DNA of 64,000 nucleotides from contig NZ_BOMZ01000027.1 in the NCBI RefSeq assembly GCF_016862455.1, positions 62,001 to 126,000 of the forward strand. Reading direction: 5' to 3'. The notes under the pieces are model-generated. The model was not told where the DNA came from, did no database searches, and saw only the letters and a program-made list of their open reading frames with translations. The first letter of the stretch is position 1. Every line of letters starts with the position of its first letter. This DNA is from Actinoplanes utahensis. GTDB lineage: Bacteria; Actinomycetota; Actinomycetes; Mycobacteriales; Micromonosporaceae. Below are positions 40,401-50,000 of the stretch, piece by piece. The translations under genes and the position numbers were made by a program.

Positions 40401-42792
40401 CGGTCAGCACTCCACCGGGCCCGGCCTCCAGAAGCGCGGCCGGACCGACCTCGGTGAGCAGTGCGCCCAGCGCGTCATGGAAACGGACCGGTGCAGTGAG
40501 CTGGCCGGTCCAGAATCCGGCCGAACCGGTGGGGGCGTCGATGCGGGCGCCGGCCGCCGCCGAATACCACGCGGCGGCGGGTGCTCCCGGTTGCACCCCG
40601 GCGAACGCCTCGGCCCAGGCCCGCGCGGCCGGCTGCCACGCAGGATGGTGAAAGGACGCCGGAACGCCGGTGCGCCGGTACGCGATGTCACGGGCGGACA
40701 GGCGCGCGATCGTCTCGGCCAGCACGGCGTCGCTACCGGAGACCACGACTTGCCGGTCGCCGTTGACCGCCGCCACCGCGGCACCCTCGGGAAGGCACCG
40801 CGAAACCTCGTCGAGGGACGCCGCGACGGCGAACATGCCGCCCGCCACCGGATGCGCGGCCATGGCCGTCGCCCGCGCAGCCACCAGGCGCACCGCCTCG
40901 GGCAACGTCCAGACCCCGGCCACGGTGGCCGCGGTCAACTCCCCCAGACTGTGACCGAGAACCGCGGCGGGTGGGCCGGTCCACGCACGCCACATCGCGC
41001 CGAGGGAACATCCGACACTGAACACCAGCGGCTGCTGCGCCAACGGATCATCGAGGTCGCCGGCCCCCTCGGTCCACTGTTTGTAGAGCGGAATGCCGGC
41101 TTCCTCGAACAGCTGCAGGCATTCGTCCATCACCACGGTGAATTCCGGAACGGTGCCGTACAGGCCGGTGGCCATCCGGGCGTACGCCACTCCCTGTCCG
41201 GGGAAGAGATAGGCGACCCGGGCCTCGTCGCGTGCGGCGCCACTGACGAGGCGCCCCGCCCTCAGTGATTCGGCGGCCGCGGCCGCCGAATCGCAGACGG
41301 CCGCGCCGCGGACCGGGTGAGCGGTCCGACCGTGCTGAAGGGTGGCCACCGCGTCAGCGAACGAGGACGCCGGTCGGCTGGAGAAGTGGTCGGCGAGATC
41401 CGCGCGCAGCCGCTGCTCGCCTTCGCTGGTCCGCGCCGACCACACGACCAGCCGGGGTCGGCGGTCCTCGGCGGCGTGATCCGGCAGAGGGCCTTCGGCC
41501 AGCACCGCATGGGCATTGGTACCCCCGATACCCAACGAGGTGACCGCCGCGATCCGGCGCCGAGCGGGATCTCGTGGCCACGTCCGCAGGCGGTACGCCA
41601 GTTCGAAGCGGGTGTCGTCGAGCTCCAACAGCGGGTTCACGTCCCGCAGATGCACTGTGCCGGGGATCGCCTCGGCCTCCATCGACAGAATGGTCTTGAT
41701 GAAGCCGGCGATTCCCGCAACAGCCCCGAGGTGGCCGATGTTGGACTTGACGGCACCGAGCACCGTGCGCCGGTTCGGCGGCTCCGGATCGAGCAGGCGG
41801 TAGGCCTGGGTGAGGGCGGCGATCTCCACCGGGTCACCCAATGCTGTGCCGGTCGCGTGCGCCTCGACGAGGTCGACCTCGCAGGGACTCACTCCGGCGA
41901 GGGTCATGGCCTCGCAGATCGCTTCGATCTGCCCGCCGACGCTGGGTGCGCTGAAACTCACCTTGTCGGCGCCGTCGTTGTTGACGGCGCTGCCGAGCAG
42001 TACGGCACGGATCCGGTCGCCGTCAGCGACCGCATCGTCCAGGCGTTTGAGGATGACGGCTGCGGCACCGCTGCCCCACAGCGTGCCCGAGGCTGCCACG
42101 TCGAACGGCCGGCAGTGCCCGTCGTCGGTGAGGATGCCGCCCGGGGTCCACCGGTGACCGGCGACGAGCGGCACCCGGACCGCTGCCCCTCCGGCGACGG
42201 CGGTATCGCACTCGCCGGCCCGCAGGGACTGCGCGGCGAGGTGGATCCCGACCAGTGTCGACGAGCACGCCGTCAGCACAGTCAGCGCCGGACCGCGGAG
42301 CCCCAGCTTGTAGGAGACCAGAGTGGAGGCGTAGTCGGACTGGTTCAGGGTGCTGGCCAGCACCCCGGACGGGCCGATGACGTCCGGGCGCGGACGCAAC
42401 TGGTGCTGGTGATAACCGTTGGGACCCACCGAAGCGAACACGCCGACGCTGTCCGGGGTGGCGAACGGGTCGTACCCGGCGTTCTCCAGGGCGGCGTGGC
42501 AGGTTTCCAGGAAGACCCGGAACTGGGGGTCGCAGAGCCGCGCTTCGTGGGCGGTCATGCCGAACAGCCCGGCGTCGAACCGGTCCGCATCCGGCATCGT
42601 CGGTGCTGCCGGCACATAATCGGGATGGGTGCGCTCGCTCTCCGGGATGCCGGCCGCGCGCAGTTCGTCATCGCTGAAGAAGGTGACCGACTCAGTGCCG
42701 GTGACCAGGTTGTGCCAGAACTGCCCGGCATCGGCGGCACCGGGAAAGCGGCAGGCCAGACCGACGACAGCGATCGGTTCGAGACGATCCAT
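37423..42792 (-). CDS. type I PKS, KS-AT-KR-DH-ACP, with atypical AT
   Basis: 1789 aa, one module. KS: Cys176 in TACSST, His in EAHATGT and NIGHLG. AT: GHSLGE is intact, but the usual His-Ala-Phe-His box reads ASFHH, placing Ala at the second catalytic residue. KR: TGGAGALG, with Ser in FFSSRAA and Tyr in GDYAAANAY, and no LDD motif. DH: DEHRVGRVPLLPGT and HPALLD keep both catalytic His and Asp, although the HxxxGxxxxP glycine is Arg. ACP: GGNSL near the C-terminus. The KR precedes the DH, the reverse of canonical modules. It overlaps the free carrier protein gene by one base upstream and the thioesterase gene downstream, so it is probably the terminal extension module. Confidence 0.9.
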   Translation of the reverse strand: MDRLEPIAVVGLACRFPGAADAGQFWHNLVTGTESVTFFSDDELRAAGIPESERTHPDYVPAAPTMPDADRFDAGLFGMTAHEARLCDPQFRVFLETCHAALENAGYDPFATPDSVGVFASVGPNGYHQHQLRPRPDVIGPSGVLASTLNQSDYASTLVSYKLGLRGPALTVLTACSSTLVGIHLAAQSLRAGECDTAVAGGAAVRVPLVAGHRWTPGGILTDDGHCRPFDVAASGTLWGSGAAAVILKRLDDAVADGDRIRAVLLGSAVNNDGADKVSFSAPSVGGQIEAICEAMTLAGVSPCEVDLVEAHATGTALGDPVEIAALTQAYRLLDPEPPNRRTVLGAVKSNIGHLGAVAGIAGFIKTILSMEAEAIPGTVHLRDVNPLLELDDTRFELAYRLRTWPRDPARRRIAAVTSLGIGGTNAHAVLAEGPLPDHAAEDRRPRLVVWSARTSEGEQRLRADLADHFSSRPASSFADAVATLQHGRTAHPVRGAAVCDSAAAAAESLRAGRLVSGAARDEARVAYLFPGQGVAYARMATGLYGTVPEFTVVMDECLQLFEEAGIPLYKQWTEGAGDLDDPLAQQPLVFSVGCSLGAMWRAWTGPPAAVLGHSLGELTAATVAGVWTLPEAVRLVAARATAMAAHPVAGGMFAVAASLDEVSRCLPEGAAVAAVNGDRQVVVSGSDAVLAETIARLSARDIAYRRTGVPASFHHPAWQPAARAWAEAFAGVQPGAPAAAWYSAAAGARIDAPTGSAGFWTGQLTAPVRFHDALGALLTEVGPAALLEAGPGGVLTGLARVHPSRNGAALIRSLGDHRTDHTDVLEAAGRLWVLGVPLDWNAAGQFPPKVRAELPAYPYERTRYWVDAPAAPAETGTARLPEPEPEPTIRPEPAAADTGPVSVTAWHEVDGEQQAEPAPGTRALILLPTDTDDALRVVAAVRRAALQPIRVTFGDRYADTAHEFKVRPAEPADLHRVVAALADRGMTPDVVIHATGYGRASLSASLQERLETGVLSLLALARTVLGSTRWAGPPRIVLLAGNSVDVTGGELVDPARAALHGLFRTLIAESPRLRCTGLDADDRVPVGDLARAIALGRSVPVLALRGRRVWAATDRPVPVPPATGSSLREEGVYLITGGAGALGLSLAQGLAATGLRPRIALLGRRDPEATVPAALAAIEGQGARIRGWACDVTDPAQLSQVVDQVTAAFGPVSAVFHLAGVAGDRMLAFRERSDAAAVLAPKTIGTAALEEIFARQPALDFAVFFSSRAAVEGLVGGGDYAAANAYLDAASLGSPLAKGRVLSVAWPVWRGAGMADTGVDLAALHHRVSELGGAPATRPDVELSVPDEVVWERVLGAAEVWALDEHRVGRVPLLPGTAYLDMMVSAYRERVTAEQDRPVRLRDVVFRAPFLDNADRVLRIRFRPAGEGHDVSIESRRVESAGLWTGHVSAHIRLIDADRPPAVDLQALRLRFGAAGDLESPSGRGRLFTLGPRWRNVTAVSASGDEKLIRVELPEAFRSDLAEHVLHPALLDTVAAAVRGPGQASSVPFHYELIVVHAPLPATFHAHVRRAPGAEPTAITGDIDVIGDDGALLVRIQRFTMLMVSEDQLRSSAAEPDSRVVPVDTAAATEAAAEDRGLDPSAAVAVLLGMLDAGLTGPVHVAPAATGLPRPSKAAVTAGSRPAAGKTGEPRSVTQSSPVPETAPVTGPVSGGSLRARLRDIWLESLGVTEFVEDQDFFEAGGNSLTAVELAARIRGVLGIELRIGVLLEARTFAQLHEVLARSLREQP

Positions 42793-43154
42793 CAGGGTTG
42801 CCCACCCTCCGTGGCGCGGATCTGGGAACGTGCGCGGATCTGCGAGCGCAGATCACGGCGGCGGCTCGGCGACGACCCGGTGGGCGCCCGCGTGGCCGGT
42901 GGTACCGGCGGCGCGGTCTGCCCGGCGAGCCGCAGCGCCAAGGAGCGCCGGTTCGGGTATCGGAACAGGTCCGTGACCGGCACCGCGGCCCCCAGCCGTT
43001 GGACCAGGCGGGCGTGTACCCGCAGCAGCGCCGCCGAGTCCATCCCCGACTCGAAGAAGTTCGCTTCAAGGGGCAGCCGCAGGCCCGTCTCCGCGGCGAT
43101 GACCTCGTCGAGAAGCGCTCGAGCGGCGGCCTCGTCGCCGGGCACACCGATCAT
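42792..43154 (-). CDS. stand-alone carrier protein between NRPS and PKS
   Basis: 120-aa protein: an ACP/PCP domain (residues about 8-78) with Ser40 in ESGMDSAALL as the pantetheine site, followed by a 40-residue Arg/Ser-rich tail with a repeated SQIRA. It is the only free carrier inside the assembly-line operon. The ATGA overlap with the NRPS and TGATG overlap with the PKS mean it is made in step with both. It could ferry the peptide from the NRPS to a PKS, or carry a side-loaded unit. Confidence 0.8.
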   Translation of the reverse strand: MIGVPGDEAAARALLDEVIAAETGLRLPLEANFFESGMDSAALLRVHARLVQRLGAAVPVTDLFRYPNRRSLALRLAGQTAPPVPPATRAPTGSSPSRRRDLRSQIRARSQIRATEGGQP

Positions 43155-46100
43155 GAGGCCTCCTCGATGCCATCCGGAGCGGCCGCCGTGAGCAGGGCAG
43201 CGAGCGCGGCCGGCGTAGGCGCCCGGAACACGGACCCCATCGTCACCGGCACCGCGAGCGCGTCCGTAGCGGCCGCCGCCAGCCGCACGGCTAGCAGCGA
43301 GGTGCCCCCGGCGAGGAAAAAGTTGGTGTGCCGGTCGACGCCAGGCAGGTTCAGCACCTCCCGCCACGCCCGGACCAGCGCCTCCTCCACCGGGCCGGTG
43401 GGGGCGGCCGTACCGGCCGGACGGACGGGTTCGGCACGTGATTGCTCGGTGGCATGCGTCAGGGCTACGACGTCGACCTTCCCGTTCGGGGTCTGCGGCA
43501 GTTCGGATACGACGACCACGCGGCCCGGAACGCAATAGGCGGGGAGCCGGTTGCGCGCCGACTCCCACACGGACTCCGCGACGTCGGTCCGGCCGGCCGC
43601 GGCGGCCGGCACCACGAACGCCACCAGGTGGCCGTCGGCCCCGCTGGGGTCGCCGCCGACCACGACGCTCACCGCGGCGACCTGGTCGTTCTCGGCGAGC
43701 GCGTGCTCCACCTCGCCGAGCTCGATGCGGTGCCCGCGCAGCTTCACTTGGCGGTCCCGGCGGCCGAGCAGTTCGATCCGCCCGTCGGGCAGCTGCCGGG
43801 CCACGTCGCCGGTCCGGTAGTAGCGCCCGATCGAACGGCTGGTACGGAACCGGTCCGCGGTCAGCTCGGGTCGCTCATGGTATCCGGAGGCGACGCCCGC
43901 CCCGGACAGGCAGAGCTCACCGACCACCATGGGTGGCACCGGCCGCTGCCGGGCGTCGAGCACGTGGACGCCGGTGTTCGCGATCGGATATCCCACCGTG
44001 ATCCGCTCCGGCGGCTCCGCGCCGAGCGGAAGGACCGTGGACCAGATGGTGGTCTCGGTCGGCCCGTAGACGTTGAACGCCCGGCCGGTGGCCGCGCCGA
44101 GCTGCCGGGCCAGTGCCGGGGACATCGGCTCACCGCCGCACAGCGCGACCCGGCCGGCCAGGCGGTCACCGGCTTCCGGCAGCAGCATCCGCCACGTCGT
44201 CGGAGTCGCCTGGATCAGACTCACTCCGGAACGTTCCACCAGGTCGAGCAGGTGCTCCGGCGATGCCCGGATCTCGTCGGGCGCCACCACGACGGTTCCC
44301 CCGCACGTCAGCGGCAGGCACAGCTCCAACGCCGAGATGTCGAAGGCGAACGTGGTCAACCACAGCATCACCGTGGAGGCGTCGGCGTCGAGCAGCCCGG
44401 CGAAATGGCGTACCACGTTGGCGAGGTTGCGGTGCGTGAGCCGGACGCCCTTCGGCTCTCCGGTAGAACCCGAGGTGTAGATGACGTAGGCGATGGCGTC
44501 CTGTGCGGGCGGCGCGAAATCGGTCGGCAGGCGGCCGGAGCCGGCCGTGTCGCCGACCGCGAGCAGCGTCCGGCCGGTGTGACAGTCCGCGGGCAGCAGG
44601 TGCCCGTCCAGGATGATCCGGCAGTCGGCGTCGTCGAGCTGCCCCACGAGCCGCGCCGCCGGATGACCGGGGTCGAGGGGCAGGTAGGCCGCTCCCGCGA
44701 GCCAGGTGCCGAGCACCGCCGCAGCCAGGGCCGGGCCCCGGACGCCGCCCAGGGCGATCACCTCACCGGGCCGTACGCCCACCCGATGCAGCGCGGCGGC
44801 GACACCTGCGGCCGCCTCGCCGAGCTCCGCGTAGCTCATGGTCCGTCCGTCCGATCGCACGGCCGGGGCGTCGGGGCCGGCGTTCACGGCGGCCAGGATC
44901 AGCTCGGGCACCGACTGCGGGCCGGGCCACCGCACTGCCGTACGGTTGACCCGGGCGGCGACCTCACGTTCCGCCGCTGTCCGCAGGTCCAGGTCGCCGA
45001 CCGGCCGGGCGACGTCCGGTCCGGCCTGTAGCAGCACGGCCTCGATCCGCTCCAGCAGCGCCGTCGCGAACGTCTCGTCGTGCACCTCCGTGCTATACGC
45101 GAGCTGGGCGAAGAGGCCGCCGAAAGCGTTCTCGAAGGTGAGTTCCACCTGGAACCGGCTCAGACCGGTGTGCACGTCCCGGCCCGCTGCGGCGTGGGCC
45201 GCCGCGGAGGCCGGAACCGGCGGCCGATAGTTGAACGTCTGCCGTACCACACCGGAGCGCCACCACATCGGGTCCTCGCCGGATCGGGCGACCTCGAGGG
45301 CGAGCTGTTCGAAGGAGACGTCGGCGTGCTCGACGCCGTCCAGCAAGGCAGCGCCGGTGACGCGTACCAGGTCAGCGAAACCGGCGTCCGGAACGATACC
45401 GGCCCGCACCGGCACTGTGGAGACGTAGTAGCCCACCGCGGCTGTTCCGGAGGGCCGGTTGCTGACCATGACGCCGACAACGGCGTCGTCCGCCGCGCCC
45501 TGCGATCGCAATGCCAGCAGATACGCCGCCAGGAGCACACTCGCCTCCGTGCCCCCGCAGCGCCGGCACAACGACGACACGGTGTCCACGACCGTGTCGG
45601 GCAGGCGGCGCACGATCTGGGCGGCGGCGAAGGTGAGCGGGCTCCCGGTGGCAGGCGCCAACTGCATCGCATCGGCGTGGTAGCCGGTGAGCCGCTCCCG
45701 CCAGTAGCGCAGGGACACAGGGCGGCAGTCCGCCGGCGGTACCGTCCGCGGCGACGGCAGATCGGGCGGTTCTCCGGTGGCGCTGATCGCGGCGTAAGCG
45801 GTCCGTAGCTCCGTCAGCAGCAGTCTCACGCTGGCCGCGTCGACGGCCAGGTGGGCCGCGACGAGGCAGATACGGGTTTCGGCGCCGTCCACGGTCTGCA
45901 CGCCGAGGCGGGCGAGGGGGGCGGTCCGCACGTCGAACGGGCGTGCCGCGTACTCCGTCAGGTCCCTCTCGCGATCTGCGGCTGTGGCGTGCATGACGTC
46001 CACGTCTACGTCGACGTCACCGGGGGCGGCGATCACCTTGAAGGGCTCGCCGTCACGTTCCAGGTAGGAGGTGCGCAGGGCGGAGTGACGGTCGAGGAGG

Positions 46101-46273
46101 AACTGAAACGCCTCCCGCAGCGGCCACCAGCGCACCGGGCCCGTGGACTCCACCACGTACACGGCTACGTTGGTCACTCCTTGATCGGGCACCAGCTGGT
46201 GCAGCATCCACAGACCCTGCTCCCCGGGACTCAGCCGGGCCGGCCCGGTGGGGGCGGGCGTGGGCGCTGTCAT
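43151..46273 (-). CDS. NRPS module C-A-PCP, glycine-type adenylation code
   Basis: 1040 aa. Condensation domain (about 10-430) whose HHxxxDG motif reads AHLAVDA; the second, catalytic His remains. Adenylation domain with TSGSTGEPKG (about 597-606), FDISALE (about 643), NVYGPTETTIWS (about 736), YRTGD and TPNGK. Reading the ten specificity positions by eye gives D-I-L-Q-L-G-V-I-W-K, close to the glycine code. PCP with AGGTSL near residue 990. ATG at 46273 overlaps the preceding thioesterase stop; codons upstream of it in this frame belong to the thioesterase region. Expected to add glycine to the chain from the NRPS at 47031. Confidence 0.9.
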   Translation of the reverse strand: MTAPTPAPTGPARLSPGEQGLWMLHQLVPDQGVTNVAVYVVESTGPVRWWPLREAFQFLLDRHSALRTSYLERDGEPFKVIAAPGDVDVDVDVMHATAADRERDLTEYAARPFDVRTAPLARLGVQTVDGAETRICLVAAHLAVDAASVRLLLTELRTAYAAISATGEPPDLPSPRTVPPADCRPVSLRYWRERLTGYHADAMQLAPATGSPLTFAAAQIVRRLPDTVVDTVSSLCRRCGGTEASVLLAAYLLALRSQGAADDAVVGVMVSNRPSGTAAVGYYVSTVPVRAGIVPDAGFADLVRVTGAALLDGVEHADVSFEQLALEVARSGEDPMWWRSGVVRQTFNYRPPVPASAAAHAAAGRDVHTGLSRFQVELTFENAFGGLFAQLAYSTEVHDETFATALLERIEAVLLQAGPDVARPVGDLDLRTAAEREVAARVNRTAVRWPGPQSVPELILAAVNAGPDAPAVRSDGRTMSYAELGEAAAGVAAALHRVGVRPGEVIALGGVRGPALAAAVLGTWLAGAAYLPLDPGHPAARLVGQLDDADCRIILDGHLLPADCHTGRTLLAVGDTAGSGRLPTDFAPPAQDAIAYVIYTSGSTGEPKGVRLTHRNLANVVRHFAGLLDADASTVMLWLTTFAFDISALELCLPLTCGGTVVVAPDEIRASPEHLLDLVERSGVSLIQATPTTWRMLLPEAGDRLAGRVALCGGEPMSPALARQLGAATGRAFNVYGPTETTIWSTVLPLGAEPPERITVGYPIANTGVHVLDARQRPVPPMVVGELCLSGAGVASGYHERPELTADRFRTSRSIGRYYRTGDVARQLPDGRIELLGRRDRQVKLRGHRIELGEVEHALAENDQVAAVSVVVGGDPSGADGHLVAFVVPAAAAGRTDVAESVWESARNRLPAYCVPGRVVVVSELPQTPNGKVDVVALTHATEQSRAEPVRPAGTAAPTGPVEEALVRAWREVLNLPGVDRHTNFFLAGGTSLLAVRLAAAATDALAVPVTMGSVFRAPTPAALAALLTAAAPDGIEEAS

Positions 46274-47034
46274 GCGGGTCCTTCCGGCACGGCGCTGCCG
46301 GTGTCGCCGAAAGCCTCCCGCAGCACTTGGGAGAGCGGCACGGCAGCCGAGTCCAGGAGCCAATGGCCGCCCGGCAGTCCTCGCACGCGTGCCGGAAACT
46401 CGCTCTGACGCCGCCACCCGAGCATGGCGCCACGCGGCACCGGATCCGCCAGACCGTGGCAGGCGTAGACCGCCATCGGCAGCGGCGGCGCGGGCTGATG
46501 CCGATAGTCCGCCAGCACGGCGAAGTCAGCCCGGACGGCAGGCTCCGCGATCCGGCGCATCCGCTCGTCGGCGGCGAGTTCCGGTGCCATCCCACCGGCC
46601 TCCACCAGGCTGTCCCACAGGCGAGAGCCCGGCAGGGTCGCGACGCCGTGCGGACGCGGAGCGATGTCCGGGGCCGGATAGGAGGCGACGACCAGTGCCA
46701 GCGGCTGGCGGGCGCCACCCGCGTGCAGGGCCCGGGCCACGAGAAAGGCCAGCAGCGCGCCGCCGCAGTAGCCGAAGAGGACGTAGGGTCGGTCCGTGTG
46801 CGGGACCAGATGGCTGGTCAGGCTGTCGACCAGGAGTGTCAGGTCGGTCAGCGGTGGCTCCGAGAGCCGGGCCTGACGCCCCGGAAGATTGGCCGACCAC
46901 AGCGCGTACTCCGGCGCGAGCAACCTCGCTAGGCCGGCGAATTGAGCGCATCCGGCTCCCGCGTGCGGGAACGCGATGACCCGCGCCGAGGTGTCGGCGG
47001 CGAGCGGGACATACCAGTCACCGGTGCCGGTCAC
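46270..47034 (-). CDS. type II thioesterase with cysteine at the nucleophile position
   Basis: 254-aa alpha/beta hydrolase of the external (editing) thioesterase family: FPHAGAG near residue 22, SANLPGRQARL, acid in HGLADP (about 205) and base His in GGHWLL. The nucleophile elbow, normally GHSMG, reads GYCGG, so Cys90 replaces serine. Known assembly-line thioesterases with Cys nucleophiles do transacylation or strained-ring formation as well as hydrolysis. The GTG at 47034 overlaps the upstream NRPS stop (GTGA), and its stop overlaps the next NRPS start. It is thus embedded between the two NRPS modules. Confidence 0.8.
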   Translation of the reverse strand: MTGTGDWYVPLAADTSARVIAFPHAGAGCAQFAGLARLLAPEYALWSANLPGRQARLSEPPLTDLTLLVDSLTSHLVPHTDRPYVLFGYCGGALLAFLVARALHAGGARQPLALVVASYPAPDIAPRPHGVATLPGSRLWDSLVEAGGMAPELAADERMRRIAEPAVRADFAVLADYRHQPAPPLPMAVYACHGLADPVPRGAMLGWRRQSEFPARVRGLPGGHWLLDSAAVPLSQVLREAFGDTGSAVPEGPA

Positions 47035-50000
47035 CGGCTCACCTCCCGGTCGGACAGCCAGAGCTGGAACAGGCGCGGTGACGGTGCGTCGAACACCGTG
47101 TCGAAACCGATGCCCTCACCGAACTCCGCGGTGAGCCGGTCGGCGAGGGTGACGGCGAGCAGTGAGTGCCCGCCGCTGAGGAAGAAGTTGGCGTCGGGAC
47201 CGAGCCGGTTGTCGCCGAGAACCTCCCGCCACAACATGACGAGCTTGCGCAGAGCCGGGTCCACGGGCAACACGACCGGGGCGCCGTCCGGTGCGAGCAA
47301 TCGCCCGAGGGCTCGGTGGTCCACCTTGTCGTTGCCGGTCATCGGGAACCGGTCGAGGACGACGATACGGCTCGGGACGGCCGCGGCGGGCAGATGGCGT
47401 GCCGCGTGCTCCCGCAGCCGGCTGTCGTCCACCGGCCCTCCGCCGGTCGGGCTGATCGCCGCCACCAGCCGCAGGTGGCCCGCACTGTCCGGTTCGGTGA
47501 CAACCGCCGCGGCGCGTACCGCCGGGTGGTGTTCCAGGACGCTTTCGATCTCGGCGAGTTCCAGCCGGTGCCCGCGAATCTTGACCTGCCGGTCGGTGCG
47601 GCCCAGGAAGACCAAGCCCTCGTCGCTCTGACGCACCTCGTCGCCAGTGCGGTAGAACCGCCCACGGCCGGGAACGTCACAGAATCGCTCGGCTGTGGCG
47701 TCCGGGCGATCGTGATATCCCAAGGCCACTCCGGCGCCGCCGATCCACAGCTCGCCGGGCACGCCGGGCGGGACCGGCCGTCCCTCCGGTGTGCACACCA
47801 TGACCGTGGTGTTGGCGATCGGTACACCGATCGGCACCGGGTCGGGCACCGGGTGTCGCAGCTCCGCGACGGTGGACCAGATAGTGGTCTCGGTCGGACC
47901 GTACACGTTGAAGAGCCGGCAGCCGTCGGCCAGCAGCCGTCCGGCCAGCACGGCGCTGAGGGGCTCGCCGCCGCACAGCACACGCCTCCCGGCGAGCTGC
48001 CCGGCGAGTTCCCCGGCGATGTGCCGCCAGGTGGTGGGGGTGGCCTGGACGACGCCGACATTCTCGTCACTGACCAGGCGGAACAGCCGTGACGCGTCAA
48101 CACGGTCGTGGTCGTCGGCGATCACCACCGTGCCGCCGGCGACCAGGGGCAGGAACACCTCCAAGGCTGAGATGTCGAACGAGAACGTGGTGAGCCAGAG
48201 CATCTTGTCCGTGACGGCGAACTCGAGGCGGTCCGCGAAGTCGTGCAGAAGATTGGCGAGGCTGGCGTGACTGACCACGACTCCTTTGGGCCGGCCGCTG
48301 GACCCGGAGGTGTAGATGAGATAGGCCGTGCCCTCCGGATCGGTGGCGCCCGCCCCGATGCCGGCCACCTCGGTGCCGACGGCCGCGGCGAGGGGGAGCA
48401 CCCGCCGTCCGCCGGTCATCTCGGCCGGTGCGCCGGCCTCGGCCAGGATGAACCGGACGCTCGCGTCGGCCACCTGATCGGCGAGCCGGACGGCCGGATG
48501 CTCCGGGTCGAGGGGAAGATAGGCGCCCCCCGCCGTCCACACACCCAAGGCCGCGGCCAGTAGGTCCGGGCCGCGGCCGGCGAACAACGCCACCGGTTCG
48601 CCGGGCCGCAGACCGTTCTCGCGCAGCATGCCGGCCACCGCAGCGGCCTTGCTCATCAGCTCGCCGTACGTCACGGTGCGTCCGCGGTGGCGCACCGCGG
48701 GAGCATCCGGATGCTCGGCCGTGTGCGCGGCCACGGCGGCCAGGACCGTAGGGGAGGACATCGGGCGCCCGGTCGTGCCGAGTAGCCGGTCGGCCGTCCG
48801 GTCCAGGTCGCTCCAGCCGGTGACCGTACCGACAGGGGCGGCCAGTCCTTCCGCCATCTCCAGCAGAATGGCCTCGTACCGTTGGAACAGCGATCGGACG
48901 AACTTCTCCTCGTGCACCTCGGTGCTGTAGACCGTGGCGATCTCGATCGCGGTATCCGACCCGTAGAAGATCCACTCCATATCCAGTCGGCTCATGCCGT
49001 TGTGCACCTCGCCCAACTGGATCGGAGCCCCCGCCATGTAGCGGTCCTCCTCCTTGAGCGGCCGGTAGTTGAACGAGTGCCGGAACAGCGGCACCCGCCA
49101 GTCCGCCGACCGGCTCGCCAGCACGGTCTGGATGTCCTCGAACGACGCGTCATCATGTTCCAGGCCTTCCAGGAATGCCCCACACGTGCGCTGCACCAGT
49201 TCCTCGACGCGGAGGTCGTCGGTCACGTCCACCCGCACGGGCAATGTCTTGGTGTGGAAACCCACGACGTCGCCCCGCAGCTTCCGCCGGCCGGTCACCG
49301 GAATCCCGACCACGACCGCCGGTCCGGCCCCGTGCCTGGCGAGGAGGAGGTAGAACGCAGCGAGCAGGATGAGGTTCTGGGTGACCTTGGTGCGAGCTCG
49401 CAGGCGGGCGACCGCCTCGACAGCCGCCGCCGACATCTCATGCCCGACCCGGGCCCCCGCGAACGTGGGCCGGCCCGTGATCGCTCGTGCTCCCGGCAGC
49501 GCCATACCTCCGGGATCGACCCCGTCCAGGTGCTTGATCCAATAGTCGATGACGTTCTGATCGGCCGGTGGCTCCAGGTGGATCGCCGCGATGCCGTCCA
49601 GTTCCGGGGGCGCCTGCCCGTCGGCGGCGAAGGACTCGTACAAGCGGGGTAGCTCGGTCATCAGAATGACCGTCGAGATGTAGTCGATGACCAGATGGTG
49701 ACTGACGAAGAGCACCACGCTGGCACCGGGAAGCAACACCAGATGAGCGCGGATCAGCAAGCCGCCGTCCCCGAGTTCGAAAGGTTCGATCACTCGCTCG
49801 GACAGCAGACCCGGCAGGCTCTGCTCGGTCGCGCCGTCGACGGAGAGGGGGAACTCCACATCCGCGGCAAGGAAACGCTTGTGCGGCACCGGCCCGTCGA
49901 AGGAGAGAACCGCCCGTAACGCTGGATGCCGCCGCCCCAGATGGTTCAGCGCCTGCTGAAGCGGCCACCACCGGAGCACCCGCTCCACACGTACGGCTAT

